Assembly (NCBI GenBank): GCA_032433765.1
Contig: JAVIAB010000159.1
Span: forward strand, 56,780,542-56,844,541
Source of the DNA: Megaustenia siamemsis
Lineage: Eukaryota; Mollusca; Gastropoda; Stylommatophora; Ariophantidae
Direction: 5' to 3'
Length of the DNA stretch: 64,000 nucleotides
Shown: piece by piece, positions 1-5,832 of the stretch
Numbering within the stretch: the first letter of the stretch is position 1
Layout: every line of letters starts with the position of its first letter
Translations under genes and position numbers: made by a program
The notes under the pieces: generated by a model
What the model saw: only the letters and a program-made list of their open reading frames with translations
The model's database searches: none
What the model was told of the DNA's origin: nothing

Positions 1-332
1 CTAGAATCTAAAGGGTTACCTACGTCTTTCAACGGAAAGCCCCCCAATGATAGCGCACCTAGCATTGTATCGCCGGCCCTGTGTACGAGGGCGTCAACGT
101 ATTTTTCGGTTGCTGCGTTTTGATCAGCATCTCGAGTATCCACATACTCTTTAGTAGCCGCATCGCTAGCCTCTAAAGGGTTCCCTACGGCTTTCAGCTG
201 GAAGCCCCCCAATGATAGGTCACCAAGCATAGTATCGCCAGCCCTATGTACGAGGCCGACTGGGCTGCCCCACGAGGCCGCCGCCGCTCCACAGCCGGTG
301 CTATGTCCCATATAAAACTTATCCACAGGCAT
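1..332 (-). CDS. Fibre-like protein with phage-tail-type repeats (partial, runs off the left edge)
   Basis: The ORF opens at 332 with MPVDKFYMGHSTGCG and stays open to base 1, so only about 110 N-terminal residues are visible. It holds two copies of a 55-residue (165-bp) repeat with the pattern GDTM..LSLGGF.LK.VGNPL, then a DAATKEYVD or AATEKYVD segment. The DAATK-YVD repeat is familiar from trimeric phage tail fibres, where it forms an intertwined beta shaft. A fibre or receptor-binding spike role is therefore inferred, not shown. The start is supported by an in-frame TAA shortly upstream and by a TGATG overlap with the protease stop codon, which suggests coupled termination and reinitiation. 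It is the last visible gene of the leftward structural set. Confidence 0.7.
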   Translation of the reverse strand, partial: MPVDKFYMGHSTGCGAAAASWGSPVGLVHRAGDTMLGDLSLGGFQLKAVGNPLEASDAATKEYVDTRDADQNAATEKYVDALVHRAGDTMLGALSLGGFPLKDVGNPLDS

Positions 333-943
333 CACACTCTCTGTTTAGCTATGTGTAAGATCACATTTTTAAAAGCATTTCCAGCTGCGAGTTCACACAA
401 CACTCGAAGACATAGGTGGCCGCAGATAACCTCTTCGGGTCTCTGCAGTTGGAACGTCTGTGTCTGTATAGGAAGACCCTCGCTGCGCGAAGCTTTTACC
501 CGTCCGGAGGACAGATATTCCACGAGTTCCTTGGGGGGATCCAACCCAAAACTATCGAAATAACAAATCGTACGGCCATCTTTGTAATACGCCACCCAGT
601 GGGTGCCCCCACCACTGCTGGAGTCGAGATTAACTATGCCGCATTCTTTCTGAGAAATCTTGTTAGGCAGGGTGTTTCGCGAAAACACGCCACGAAAGTG
701 GGGGATGGTACGGCCGGCCTTTTCAATATCAAAATTGCTCAGGGGTTCTACTTTTTTTGGGGCGCCAAGTAGAGCCCTGACCCTTACATTTAGGGCACAT
801 GCCGCGCCCCGTGCTCGCCGATGGGGCCAGAAACAACCCCGCACCAGCAAGCTGTTTCTCAACCTCACGATTGTGGCGTTCGGCCTCAGCCTGGGCTCGA
901 GCACTCGCTTTTTTATCGTCGACTGCTTTCGCGATAGCCGCAC
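332..943 (-). CDS. PRO: Adenain-type cysteine protease (virion maturation protease)
   Basis: This is the C5-family (adenovirus/Polinton) protease that matures capsid proteins inside the particle. Visible catalytic residues are His115 in GGGTHWVAYY, Asp130 in CYFDSFG, Gln167 and Cys174 in VICGHLCL. The Gln-to-Cys spacing of 7 equals that of adenain. The family-like domain starts near residue 66 (PLSNFDIEKAG). Residues 1-65 are a frame shadow of the upstream gene, and no Met lies close to the domain start. Expression may therefore need a frame change at the A7 run (752-758) from the upstream ORF, or the 943 start is used. A micro-repeat peptide (SSGRVKASRSEG, residues 145-156) is inserted between Asp130 and Gln167. 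The stop overlaps the fibre start as TGATG. Confidence 0.88.
   Translation of the reverse strand: MRLSRKQSTIKKRVLEPRLRPNATIVRLRNSLLVRGCFWPHRRARGAACALNVRVRALLGAPKKVEPLSNFDIEKAGRTIPHFRGVFSRNTLPNKISQKECGIVNLDSSSGGGTHWVAYYKDGRTICYFDSFGLDPPKELVEYLSSGRVKASRSEGLPIQTQTFQLQRPEEVICGHLCLRVLCELAAGNAFKNVILHIAKQRV
476..512 (+). repeat. Palindromic micro-repeat, copy A (long form), inside the protease
   Basis: A long-form copy of the element's interspersed micro-repeat. On the gene strand it starts GTCCTCCGGACGGG and ends GCGCAGCGAGG. It is read as SSGRVKASRSEG within the protease. It lacks one T at one edge relative to copy E. Confidence 0.8.
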
Positions 944-1244
944 TACCTCCTGCTAGCGACCCCGCTGCAGCGAGCCCGCCTAATATTAAGGGCAAAAACG
1001 GGAGAAACCCACCCGTTTTTTGAGCCGCTAGCTGTGTTTTGGAAATAACGAGCTCGGCCCCAGCACTGGCGGCGCGTTTCTTCTCAAGGTGAGCTATTTG
1101 GCGCTTAGTGAGCCCCAGGGTATCGTCGCCATGAAGCTGCTCAACCGTCAGCCGAATAGTAACGCCTACCCCATCATGGGCGGCTTTTGCCAATGATTCT
1201 TTCTGCCCCTGCGTAAGTGTTAACCCAAAAGGAGTATACTTCAT
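729..1244 (-). CDS. Minor virion protein with hydrophobic segment (Polinton PX-like)
   Basis: A 171-residue protein with layout typical of a Polinton/adintovirus accessory virion protein. An N-terminal part reads LTLTQGQKESLAKA and LTKRQIAHLEKK, with alternating short amphipathic blocks. Next comes a hydrophobic Gly/Ala-rich stretch, FLPFLPLILGGLAAAGSLAG (about residues 81-100), then a charged helix and a CPKC knuckle. A membrane-associated or membrane-lytic virion role is inferred from the family layout only. A TATAG motif lies 4 nt upstream of the ATG. The last 70 codons overlap the protease ORF. In relatives as I recall them, hydrophobic and protease parts can be joined; here a +1 shift at the A7 run (752-758) would join them. 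A 67-bp piece of this gene (1,070-1,136) recurs exactly at 11,528-11,594. Confidence 0.7.
   Translation of the reverse strand: MKYTPFGLTLTQGQKESLAKAAHDGVGVTIRLTVEQLHGDDTLGLTKRQIAHLEKKRAASAGAELVISKTQLAAQKTGGFLPFLPLILGGLAAAGSLAGGSAAIAKAVDDKKASARAQAEAERHNREVEKQLAGAGLFLAPSASTGRGMCPKCKGQGSTWRPKKSRTPEQF
1070..1136 (-). repeat. 67-bp segment duplicated in the hairpin array
   Basis: This stretch, encoding HGDDTLGLTKRQIAHLEKK, is identical over all 67 bases to 11,528-11,594, where it lies in opposite genomic orientation. The match ends abruptly on both sides. Confidence 0.95.
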
Positions 1245-1277
1245 TTTCCTATACTGTATATTGATGGAGATTTTTGT

Positions 1278-2576
1278 TTAATACAATTTGCTAAATTTCG
1301 TGCCGTCAGACTCTAGCGTCAGCAGCCGGTCGCTAATGAGCACTGCGTAGGCCATGGTTCCTGCTGGCACGTTGTTTCCAAAAGTCGCCCTGACCTGTAC
1401 GGTTTGGACAGCCGTTTTCAACCGCTCCGACTGTCTGCGGACATCGATGACGTGGATTGGGTATAATTCTACAAATTCGAGCGGAGTCACCTGGTTTGAG
1501 GACACGCTTCCCTCAATACCATAGTATTCTGCCTTAAAGTCACATAACCTCTTGTAAGCCCTGGAAATCTTTCGCTGTACAAAGTCCATTTTTTCCTCGG
1601 AGTCAGGATACTGATCGGTATTTAACCTCACATGAATGTCAGTTAAATTTACATGGTCAAAGCAAGCCGGATTGCTGGTCTGGCTATCGCGGTTGGTTTG
1701 GAAAGCCACCAAAAGCCATCGTGGTTTTTCAGTGCCCGACGTAATGGAGAGAGTCCAGGTAAACGAACTGGCTTCCGGCACGGCAAAGCTTTCGCATTGA
1801 AGAGCTCGAAAAGATATCGGCACCTTTATTTTAGCGCCTATCTGCTCTACTAGTTTGGTCTTAGCCTCCAGAGATGGCATGACGTGCGGTATTACCCAGG
1901 CAAGCTTAGTTAGCGTGACTTTCCCTCTAGGCGCCGCAGCATCGCGAAATATACCTTTGGTATCTGATTCACGAGATAATATCAACGAATGTTTACAACC
2001 ATAAACCACCTTGCGGTAGTCCTCGCAAAAACCGAACAGGTGGCTTAACGGGACGCAGAACGAAAACGTCCCGCTTGGATTCGGCTTGACCACTACTAGC
2101 TGCCGTCGGGCCTCCCACCCAGTATTAGCTGATTCAGCCGCCGCTGAGGTATCTTTTTGCCAGCACATGTTAAGACCCTCGGCCTTTGAAAAATCATCTC
2201 CATATGTCAACAGGCCCTTAATTGTTGTGGCTTGGCCAGGGTTGAGAACATTCTCAATATCTTGATCATTGAGCCGGTACCTTAGCCGCGAGAACATGTA
2301 CATAACGGCGTTATTCACGAGTGACACAAGCGTTGTAGGTGTGTAGTCGACTTCTGTGCCGGATGCTAGCCTCCCTTCAACATTGAGAAAACTTTTAGAC
2401 GGGTGTGTGTAAACGTCTTGGAAGTTTACTTCGATTGCTATATCCTGATTGTTGTTTATTGTGGCGGGGTTTTGTGGGTGATACTCCTTGTAGACGTACG
2501 ACTCGATGCTCTCGTCAACAAGCGTCTGCTCTACAAGAGTCAACATTTCATCGGTAATTTCTTGTGTATCCGCCAT
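1278..2576 (-). CDS. MCP: Major capsid protein, double jelly-roll
   Basis: A 432-residue protein of the size and feel of Polinton/adintovirus hexon-like major capsid proteins, which assemble as trimers of double jelly-rolls. The recognisable stretch is the middle, around residues 165-205: FSFCVPLSHLFGFCEDYRKV followed by GCKHSLILSR. It is preceded by LLTYGDDFSKAEG and followed by a C-terminal block rich in beta-prone segments. The ORF is intact, with no stop or frameshift. The start is MADTQEITDEM, and a TATAG motif lies 16 nt upstream of the ATG. It sits between the two small virion genes in the usual structural cluster. The identification rests on family resemblance by eye, with no structure prediction. 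Confidence 0.88.
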   Translation of the reverse strand: MADTQEITDEMLTLVEQTLVDESIESYVYKEYHPQNPATINNNQDIAIEVNFQDVYTHPSKSFLNVEGRLASGTEVDYTPTTLVSLVNNAVMYMFSRLRYRLNDQDIENVLNPGQATTIKGLLTYGDDFSKAEGLNMCWQKDTSAAAESANTGWEARRQLVVVKPNPSGTFSFCVPLSHLFGFCEDYRKVVYGCKHSLILSRESDTKGIFRDAAAPRGKVTLTKLAWVIPHVMPSLEAKTKLVEQIGAKIKVPISFRALQCESFAVPEASSFTWTLSITSGTEKPRWLLVAFQTNRDSQTSNPACFDHVNLTDIHVRLNTDQYPDSEEKMDFVQRKISRAYKRLCDFKAEYYGIEGSVSSNQVTPLEFVELYPIHVIDVRRQSERLKTAVQTVQVRATFGNNVPAGTMAYAVLISDRLLTLESDGTKFSKLY

Positions 2577-2613
2577 AGAAAATTTACTTCAGCTATAGAA
2601 ACAATTCTATTTT

Positions 2614-3018
2614 CTAATAAAGAATTTTTCTAAAACCCGAGCCTGCTATCCGACTGTTGATATTTTGACGTGCCGCTTCAGTCGTGGGGGCCGCAAGCCC
2701 ATGCAGAATCTCTAAGGTTTTTTCAGAGATAACTCTCTCCGGCCCTGTAGCGGCTCGCGTGGACGAGCGTGCTTTGCTGCGGACTATGTCAGCGATTTGC
2801 TTAATTGAGGCTGCGGTTGTAGCGGCGCCCTTAGCAACTTTACCGGCCACGTCCGCTACATTTGCTATAGCGCCTTTGTTTGCCACAACGAATTTACCGA
2901 AACCCCCAATAGCTCGCACCACGGGTTGTATCCAGTCCGACAGGCCTTTTCCGATTACATAGCGCTGTCTTTTCATCCGCCGGTTTCCCTCTGCCACGTT
3001 CCGCGAAATTATCAACAT
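2614..3018 (-). CDS. Small basic virion protein (pVI/pX-like), function unproven
   Basis: A 134-residue protein between the major and minor capsid genes. It has a basic start (MKRQRYVIGKG from a second Met at residue 15), then an amphipathic or weakly hydrophobic Ala/Gly/Val-rich segment (WIQPVVRAIGGFGKFVVANK, then repeated VAGKVAKGAATTAA) and a charged C-terminus ending SGFRKILY. Position, size and amphipathic character fit the small membrane-active or core proteins of adenovirus-like and Polinton particles. No catalytic motif is visible. The start at 3,018 has TATAG 18 nt upstream. The second Met at 2,976 is an alternative start that would give the more typical basic N-terminus. Confidence 0.6.
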   Translation of the reverse strand: MLIISRNVAEGNRRMKRQRYVIGKGLSDWIQPVVRAIGGFGKFVVANKGAIANVADVAGKVAKGAATTAASIKQIADIVRSKARSSTRAATGPERVISEKTLEILHGLAAPTTEAARQNINSRIAGSGFRKILY

Positions 3019-3076
3019 GGTAGCTTAGAAGATTTTCTATAATGACAGTCAAAATGTTTAATGTAAGAATTTTACT

Positions 3077-3853
3077 TCAAATCTGCCGAAGATGTAATCT
3101 AGCTGTAATTCGTTCCCCTCGGAGATTCAATTGAGAGCCATTCTGATCCGTTAGCCACAAGCGTATTCTTTGAATACTGCCACGCTGGCTTACCGGCAAA
3201 TAAACCAAATTGTGTGGAGTCTCAATGATCTTAAATCCAGGTTGTACGCCTGGGTAGAAGCTGTACAGAACGGGGTGGTTGGTGCCATTTAGGTAGGAAC
3301 CACTGACTAGATCGCAGTTTACAAGTATGCTACTAAGTGTTGAAATGTCTACTGGTTTGTCCCCTGTGTGGAATCCAGTAGTGGATAGCACCCTCGGCTC
3401 GAATCCGAGAGTCGACGCAATGGTAGATTTGCTCATGTCAACTCTGTAGCTAGGGTTCGTAATCTCGATGTTGGCACGTAATGTCGCCCTGTTTGCTCCT
3501 ACAACTATGTAATGTGCCTGCGTCTCAGAATTCCAATCACCGCTGCCCTTCAGCTGGCATTGAATCTCATCGTTGATTTGAGCGAGTTCGTAGCTTCCTT
3601 CTGGTAATGAAATTGTCTTCCAGGTAACCCCTGCGTCTGGGCTGTAGACGAAAGTATTATTACTTTCTGTAATGTTGGGGACAGCGTTATATGTCTCCAG
3701 GTTTACTAAGGATAATTCGTACTTATTGTCAGGGTCGAGGTAGAGGGGCGGAGAAAGTGTGGTTGTCCAGTCGGTGCTGTTTGACGAAAATACGAAAGAG
3801 TTACCCTCTTTAGGGCGAAGAAGCTTTTTAATTCCCTTTAGCTGAAACTCCAT
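3077..3853 (-). CDS. mCP: Minor capsid protein, single jelly-roll (penton-like)
   Basis: A 258-residue protein matching the Polinton minor capsid layout that forms pentameric vertices. The N-terminal block has FVFSSNSTDWTTTLSPPLYL and DPDNKYELSLVNLETYN. The central block has SLPEGSYELAQINDEIQ, a very characteristic family segment, and ATLRANIEITNPSYRVD. The C-terminal block includes TLGFEP and HNLVYLPVS before a final beta-rich WLTDQNGSQLNLRGERIT. The ORF is intact. A TATAA motif lies 13 nt upstream of the ATG. Its neighbours are the small basic protein downstream and the split protein upstream, the usual structural order. Confidence 0.87.
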   Translation of the reverse strand: MEFQLKGIKKLLRPKEGNSFVFSSNSTDWTTTLSPPLYLDPDNKYELSLVNLETYNAVPNITESNNTFVYSPDAGVTWKTISLPEGSYELAQINDEIQCQLKGSGDWNSETQAHYIVVGANRATLRANIEITNPSYRVDMSKSTIASTLGFEPRVLSTTGFHTGDKPVDISTLSSILVNCDLVSGSYLNGTNHPVLYSFYPGVQPGFKIIETPHNLVYLPVSQRGSIQRIRLWLTDQNGSQLNLRGERITARLHLRQI

Positions 3854-3866
3854 TTGGGGTATGCAG

Positions 3867-4112
3867 TTATAGGAGGCTTCTGTTCAATTCGAGAATCAAA
3901 TCCTTAGGAACCGCGCCACTGCGAAGGAGCTCGTCTAAAATAGCCGAAATTTCATTATCAAGGCCCGTATTACCTGCACGCTTCGAGGCAGCTAATAGCT
4001 GTAGCCTTTCAACTAGCGCTTCTGGATCCTTATAATATTGCAAAGCCCCACCTTCGCTGCGCGAGGACCTTATCAGCCGGTGTTTTTTGCTCTTTCGCCC
4101 ATGGAGAGGCAA
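3867..4112 (-). CDS. C-terminal part of a split Polinton virion-type protein
   Basis: An 81-residue ORF that looks like the C-terminal end of a conserved Polinton structural-cluster protein: a basic start, then YYKDPEALVERLQLLAASKR, AGNTG.DNEISAILDELLRSG and an acidic-hydrophobic tail. Its N-terminus overlaps the preceding ORF by 40 bases in the -1 frame. The open frame extends upstream of the Met through FQRLAELAGLPLHGRKSKK, which looks more protein-like than the same stretch in the upstream ORF's frame. The two ORFs probably descend from one gene. The frame could be restored by ribosomal -1 shifting at AAAAAAC (4,082-4,088), or a base was lost in the A4 run at 4,142-4,145. A short-form micro-repeat (4,051-4,068) is read as SSRSEG. 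Function unknown. Confidence 0.55.
   Translation of the reverse strand: MPLHGRKSKKHRLIRSSRSEGGALQYYKDPEALVERLQLLAASKRAGNTGLDNEISAILDELLRSGAVPKDLILELNRSLL
4051..4068 (-). repeat. Palindromic micro-repeat, copy B (18-bp short form)
   Basis: On the gene strand it starts GTCCTCGCGCAGCG and ends AAGG. Relative to the 36-bp form it lacks 18 internal bases, a multiple of three. It is read as SSRSEG, the same frame as in the protease. Confidence 0.75.
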
Positions 4113-4453
4113 GCCCGCAAGTTCAGCCAGCCGCTGGAAAGTTTTGCAGCCTCGGGGTATATTGCATCGTTTTTAAAAAAGCGCTTTGTAAGGAGATTGT
4201 AAAGCGACTCATCTGCCGGAGCTTCGAGCACTAGATTGTCTCCATTGTCGAACGCCCGCAGTTTCCCCGCCTGCAAAGCTTGCGGGTCGATTGTGAGGGA
4301 TCCAAACCGGTTTCCCTTCAGTTTCAACCCACTACCTGTAGCGGTAGCTGTAGCGGTAGCTGTAGCAGTAGCCCCACTAGATCGGACGAGCCTGTAACCC
4401 TGTGTTAGTAGGCGAAGACGTTCACTATATTGTTTTAGAGCGTCCTTTTCCAT
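4073..4453 (-). CDS. Middle part of a split Polinton virion-type protein
   Basis: A 126-residue ORF containing RFGSLTIDPQAL, GKLRAF, LVLEAPADESLYNLLTKRF and YPEAAKL. I recognise this as the middle of a conserved Polinton/adintovirus protein of unknown function, usually encoded beside the minor capsid gene. An Ala-Thr dipeptide run (residues 29-38) comes from a hexamer repeat of TGTAGC/GGTAGC at 4,337-4,375 on the plus strand. The ORF ends TGA at 4,073-4,075, ten bases after the in-frame heptamer A AAA AAC. The upstream ORF ends only 2 bases before this start (4,456 versus 4,453), so three adjacent ORFs appear to share one ancestry. Confidence 0.6.
   Translation of the reverse strand: MEKDALKQYSERLRLLTQGYRLVRSSGATATATATATATGSGLKLKGNRFGSLTIDPQALQAGKLRAFDNGDNLVLEAPADESLYNLLTKRFFKNDAIYPEAAKLSSGWLNLRACLSMGERAKNTG
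4082..4088 (-). promoter_or_regulatory. Candidate -1 ribosomal slippery heptamer A AAA AAC
   Basis: In the zero frame of the 4,453-4,073 ORF the codons read GCA AAA AAC ACC GGC TGA, so A AAA AAC sits exactly in the slippery register, 10 bases before the stop. A -1 slip enters the 3,867-4,112 frame (next codons CAC CGG CTG). A possible stem from the micro-repeat (CTCGCGCAGCGAAGG) lies just downstream. A homopolymer indel is the rival explanation. Confidence 0.4.
4337..4375 (+). repeat. Hexamer microsatellite TGTAGC/GGTAGC
   Basis: About six imperfect hexamers, in frame in the minus-strand ORF, give an Ala-Thr dipeptide run. Confidence 0.85.
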
Positions 4454-4455
4454 CG

Positions 4456-4989
4456 TTAATTGCTGCTTTCTTTCTTCTGTGGTGGCTTTACGCTTTTTTC
4501 CGCTCCCAGTACATATCGGTTGATGCGATTGACCTCATTGAGGGTGTTGGTGATTACTTGTGTGTCGCTGAGGTTGAGTTCGCTGGGGGGCTTAAATCCG
4601 TGGCGCCTTATCACTTCAATATCCAACCCTTGGTCGGGACTAATATATAGCGTGGGGGCATCTTCTACCGGCAGAGGCATGTCTTGACGTGCCGTCGGTG
4701 CCGCTCCGTGGAGTGCGTAGGCTTGTCTTGACGTGCCGTCGGTGTCCTCCGGACGGGTAAAAGCCTCGCGCAGCGAAGGTGCTGGCAAGCGCTCTATTGC
4801 GGCTGTGACTTTTCCTATCTCCGCTGCTTGGTGTGAGGTGATTGGTTTGAAAAGTTTGGCTGCCTCTTCCTGCAGAGACGACTCCCCTAGTGTTTCTGTT
4901 TGAAGGCGTTGCCGAGCCTGGTCCCTGAGTGCTAGGTAGTTCCGGACGAGGGCTGTACGATCGCGCATGTCGGTTACTTTGCGCCACAT
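4456..4989 (-). CDS. N-terminal part of a split Polinton virion-type protein, with micro-repeat insertions
   Basis: A 177-residue ORF. The N-terminal half is helical and charged, with LQEEAAKLFKPITSH, a pattern I associate with the N-terminus of a Polinton structural-cluster protein. The C-terminal half has LDIEVIRRHGFKPPSELNL followed by VITNTLNEVNRINRYVLG. Between them lie about 35 low-complexity residues made by a long micro-repeat (4,744-4,779, read in reverse as PSLREAFTRPED) and two copies of a second repeat (TDGTSRQ and APTARQD). The start codon lies inside the first of three 22-bp tandem units at 4,987-5,052. The protein is probably continuous in origin with the next two ORFs. No enzymatic motif is visible. 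Confidence 0.55.
   Translation of the reverse strand: MWRKVTDMRDRTALVRNYLALRDQARQRLQTETLGESSLQEEAAKLFKPITSHQAAEIGKVTAAIERLPAPSLREAFTRPEDTDGTSRQAYALHGAAPTARQDMPLPVEDAPTLYISPDQGLDIEVIRRHGFKPPSELNLSDTQVITNTLNEVNRINRYVLGAEKSVKPPQKKESSN
4681..4700 (+). repeat. Second micro-repeat GTCTTGACGTGCCGTCGGTG, copy 1
   Basis: An exact 20-bp copy of 4,725-4,744. A 14-bp core (TGACGTGCCGTCGG) also occurs inverted at 5,846-5,859 at the start of the integrase. Confidence 0.85.
4725..4744 (+). repeat. Second micro-repeat GTCTTGACGTGCCGTCGGTG, copy 2
   Basis: It abuts the long micro-repeat copy C directly. On the minus strand it is read TDGTSRQ, the same frame as SDGTSA in the integrase N-terminus. Confidence 0.85.
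4744..4779 (+). repeat. Palindromic micro-repeat, copy C (36-bp long form)
   Basis: It starts GTCCTCCGGACGGGT and ends CAGCGAAGG on the plus strand. The minus-strand gene reads it in reverse as PSLREAFTRPED, exactly as copy E is read. Confidence 0.85.
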
Positions 4990-5052
4990 CCTTACTTCAA
5001 ATAGATGTCATCCCTACTTTAAATAGATTTCATCCCTACTTTAAATAGATGA
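4987..5052 (-). repeat. Three 22-bp tandem leader-like units
   Basis: Units at 4,987-5,008, 5,009-5,030 and 5,031-5,052. On the minus strand each holds CTATTTRAAGTARGGATG, so each supplies a TATTTAAA-like box and an ATG. The ATG of the first unit is the start of the 4,989 ORF. The array occupies the place where the rest of the ATPase gene would be expected. Confidence 0.85.
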
Positions 5053-5071
5053 CTTCGGTATGTAGAATCGA

Positions 5072-5203
5072 TCAAATCCACATCAGGTTAGTCTTCCCAC
5101 ACCCGGAGGGGCCGCAGATTACACAACGGATGCTACTAGGAAGCAGCCAATTATGTTGTGGCTCGTGTCGATTTTCATCGCAATCTAAATTTAAGATTTC
5201 CAT
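5072..5203 (-). pseudogene. ATP: Truncated FtsK/HerA-type genome-packaging ATPase (P-loop remnant)
   Basis: A 43-codon ORF opening MEILNLDCDE and ending at a TGA just after the Walker A motif GPSGCGKTNLM. The N-terminal stretch WLLPSSIRCVICGPSGCGKT is the familiar beginning of the Polinton A32-like packaging ATPase, which pumps the genome into capsids. The family is normally over 200 residues. Walker B and the rest are absent, and the position is taken by three 22-bp repeats and the next gene. A deletion, or an intron leading outside the visible block, could explain this. No matching C-terminal part is seen elsewhere in the window. A TATAG motif lies 9 nt upstream of the ATG, so its promoter end is preserved. 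Confidence 0.75.
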
Positions 5204-5242
5204 AATACTCCCCTATATAGCTATATATAAATTTAGGAAGAG
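5204..5242. promoter_or_regulatory. Divergent TATA-rich promoter of the viral element
   Basis: Only 39 bp separate the leftward ATPase remnant from the rightward PLA2 gene. The stretch contains CCTATATAGCTATATATAAA, giving TATAG to the minus side and TATATAAA to the plus side. It splits the element into its two transcription directions. Leaders must be very short, or transcription starts in or near the coding region. Confidence 0.6.
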
Positions 5243-5800
5243 ATGTACTGCCTTCGCTGTAAACAACACACTCCCACTTCAAATGAGGAGACTATAACTC
5301 TAAAGAACAACCGACCAGCCAAGAGAGGTGTTTGCACGGTCTGTGGGGCTAGAAAGAGTCAAATTCTTTCTGCGTCCTCCTCGCGCAGCGAAGGTGCTGG
5401 GCTTCTGAACAGTGCTATGAATGCCCTACCTCTGCCCGAGATGCATATGCGTCTCCCCAAAGGGGTCCCATCTGAAGATGTCCCGGGTGGAACTTTTCAA
5501 AACACTGGAAAATACTCATATTGCGGGCCGTTTACCAAGATTGCCAAACGCCTCTCTCAGGGCTATAGGGGTGTGAATAGTCTTGATCGTGCCTGTCTAA
5601 ACCACGACGTTGCTTACGCAGCCCATAAAGATACCCCCGGACGGAATCATGCGGATGATGTACTGGCAGCTACCGCATCGCAGATTGCACTATCAGATGC
5701 TCCAGACTGGGAAAAGCGTGATTCTAAGACTGTTTCTGCGATTATGGCTGCGAAATCACGCTTCGGGATGGGCCTTAAAAAAAAGTCGCGAAGGAGGTAG
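5243..5800 (+). CDS. Zinc-ribbon plus phospholipase A2-domain virion protein
   Basis: A 185-residue protein with two parts. Residues 1-36 form a small zinc ribbon (Cys3/Cys6 and Cys31/Cys34) of the kind seen in DUF5679-type viral proteins. Residues 90-145 form a parvovirus-VP1-like phospholipase A2 domain: YCGPFTK as the calcium loop, then LDRACLNHDVAY with the catalytic His121-Asp122 pair and Tyr125, then RNHADDVL. Such domains hydrolyse phospholipids and help particles leave endosomes; that role here is inferred. The tail is basic (KKKSRRR). Micro-repeat copy D (5,374-5,394) supplies SSSRSEG at residues 45-51, in the linker between the two domains. The start follows the divergent promoter directly. 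Confidence 0.83.
   Translation: MYCLRCKQHTPTSNEETITLKNNRPAKRGVCTVCGARKSQILSASSSRSEGAGLLNSAMNALPLPEMHMRLPKGVPSEDVPGGTFQNTGKYSYCGPFTKIAKRLSQGYRGVNSLDRACLNHDVAYAAHKDTPGRNHADDVLAATASQIALSDAPDWEKRDSKTVSAIMAAKSRFGMGLKKKSRRR
5374..5394 (+). repeat. Palindromic micro-repeat, copy D (21-bp short form)
   Basis: It reads GTCCTCCTCGCGCAGCG then AAGG. It lacks 15 internal bases of the long form. It is in frame as SSSRSEG and lies in the domain linker. GTGCTGG follows, as in copy C. Confidence 0.8.
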
Positions 5801-5832
5801 TAGAAAATATTCCTAAACTGAAGAAGTTTTCT

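Noticed and set aside
246..1023. Plus-strand ORFs opposite the fibre, protease and minor virion genes
   Set aside because: Shadows of the minus-strand coding frames; no family resemblance.
4640..4987. 115-codon alternative-frame minus-strand ORF
   Set aside because: It overlaps the better 177-codon ORF and has no conserved segment.
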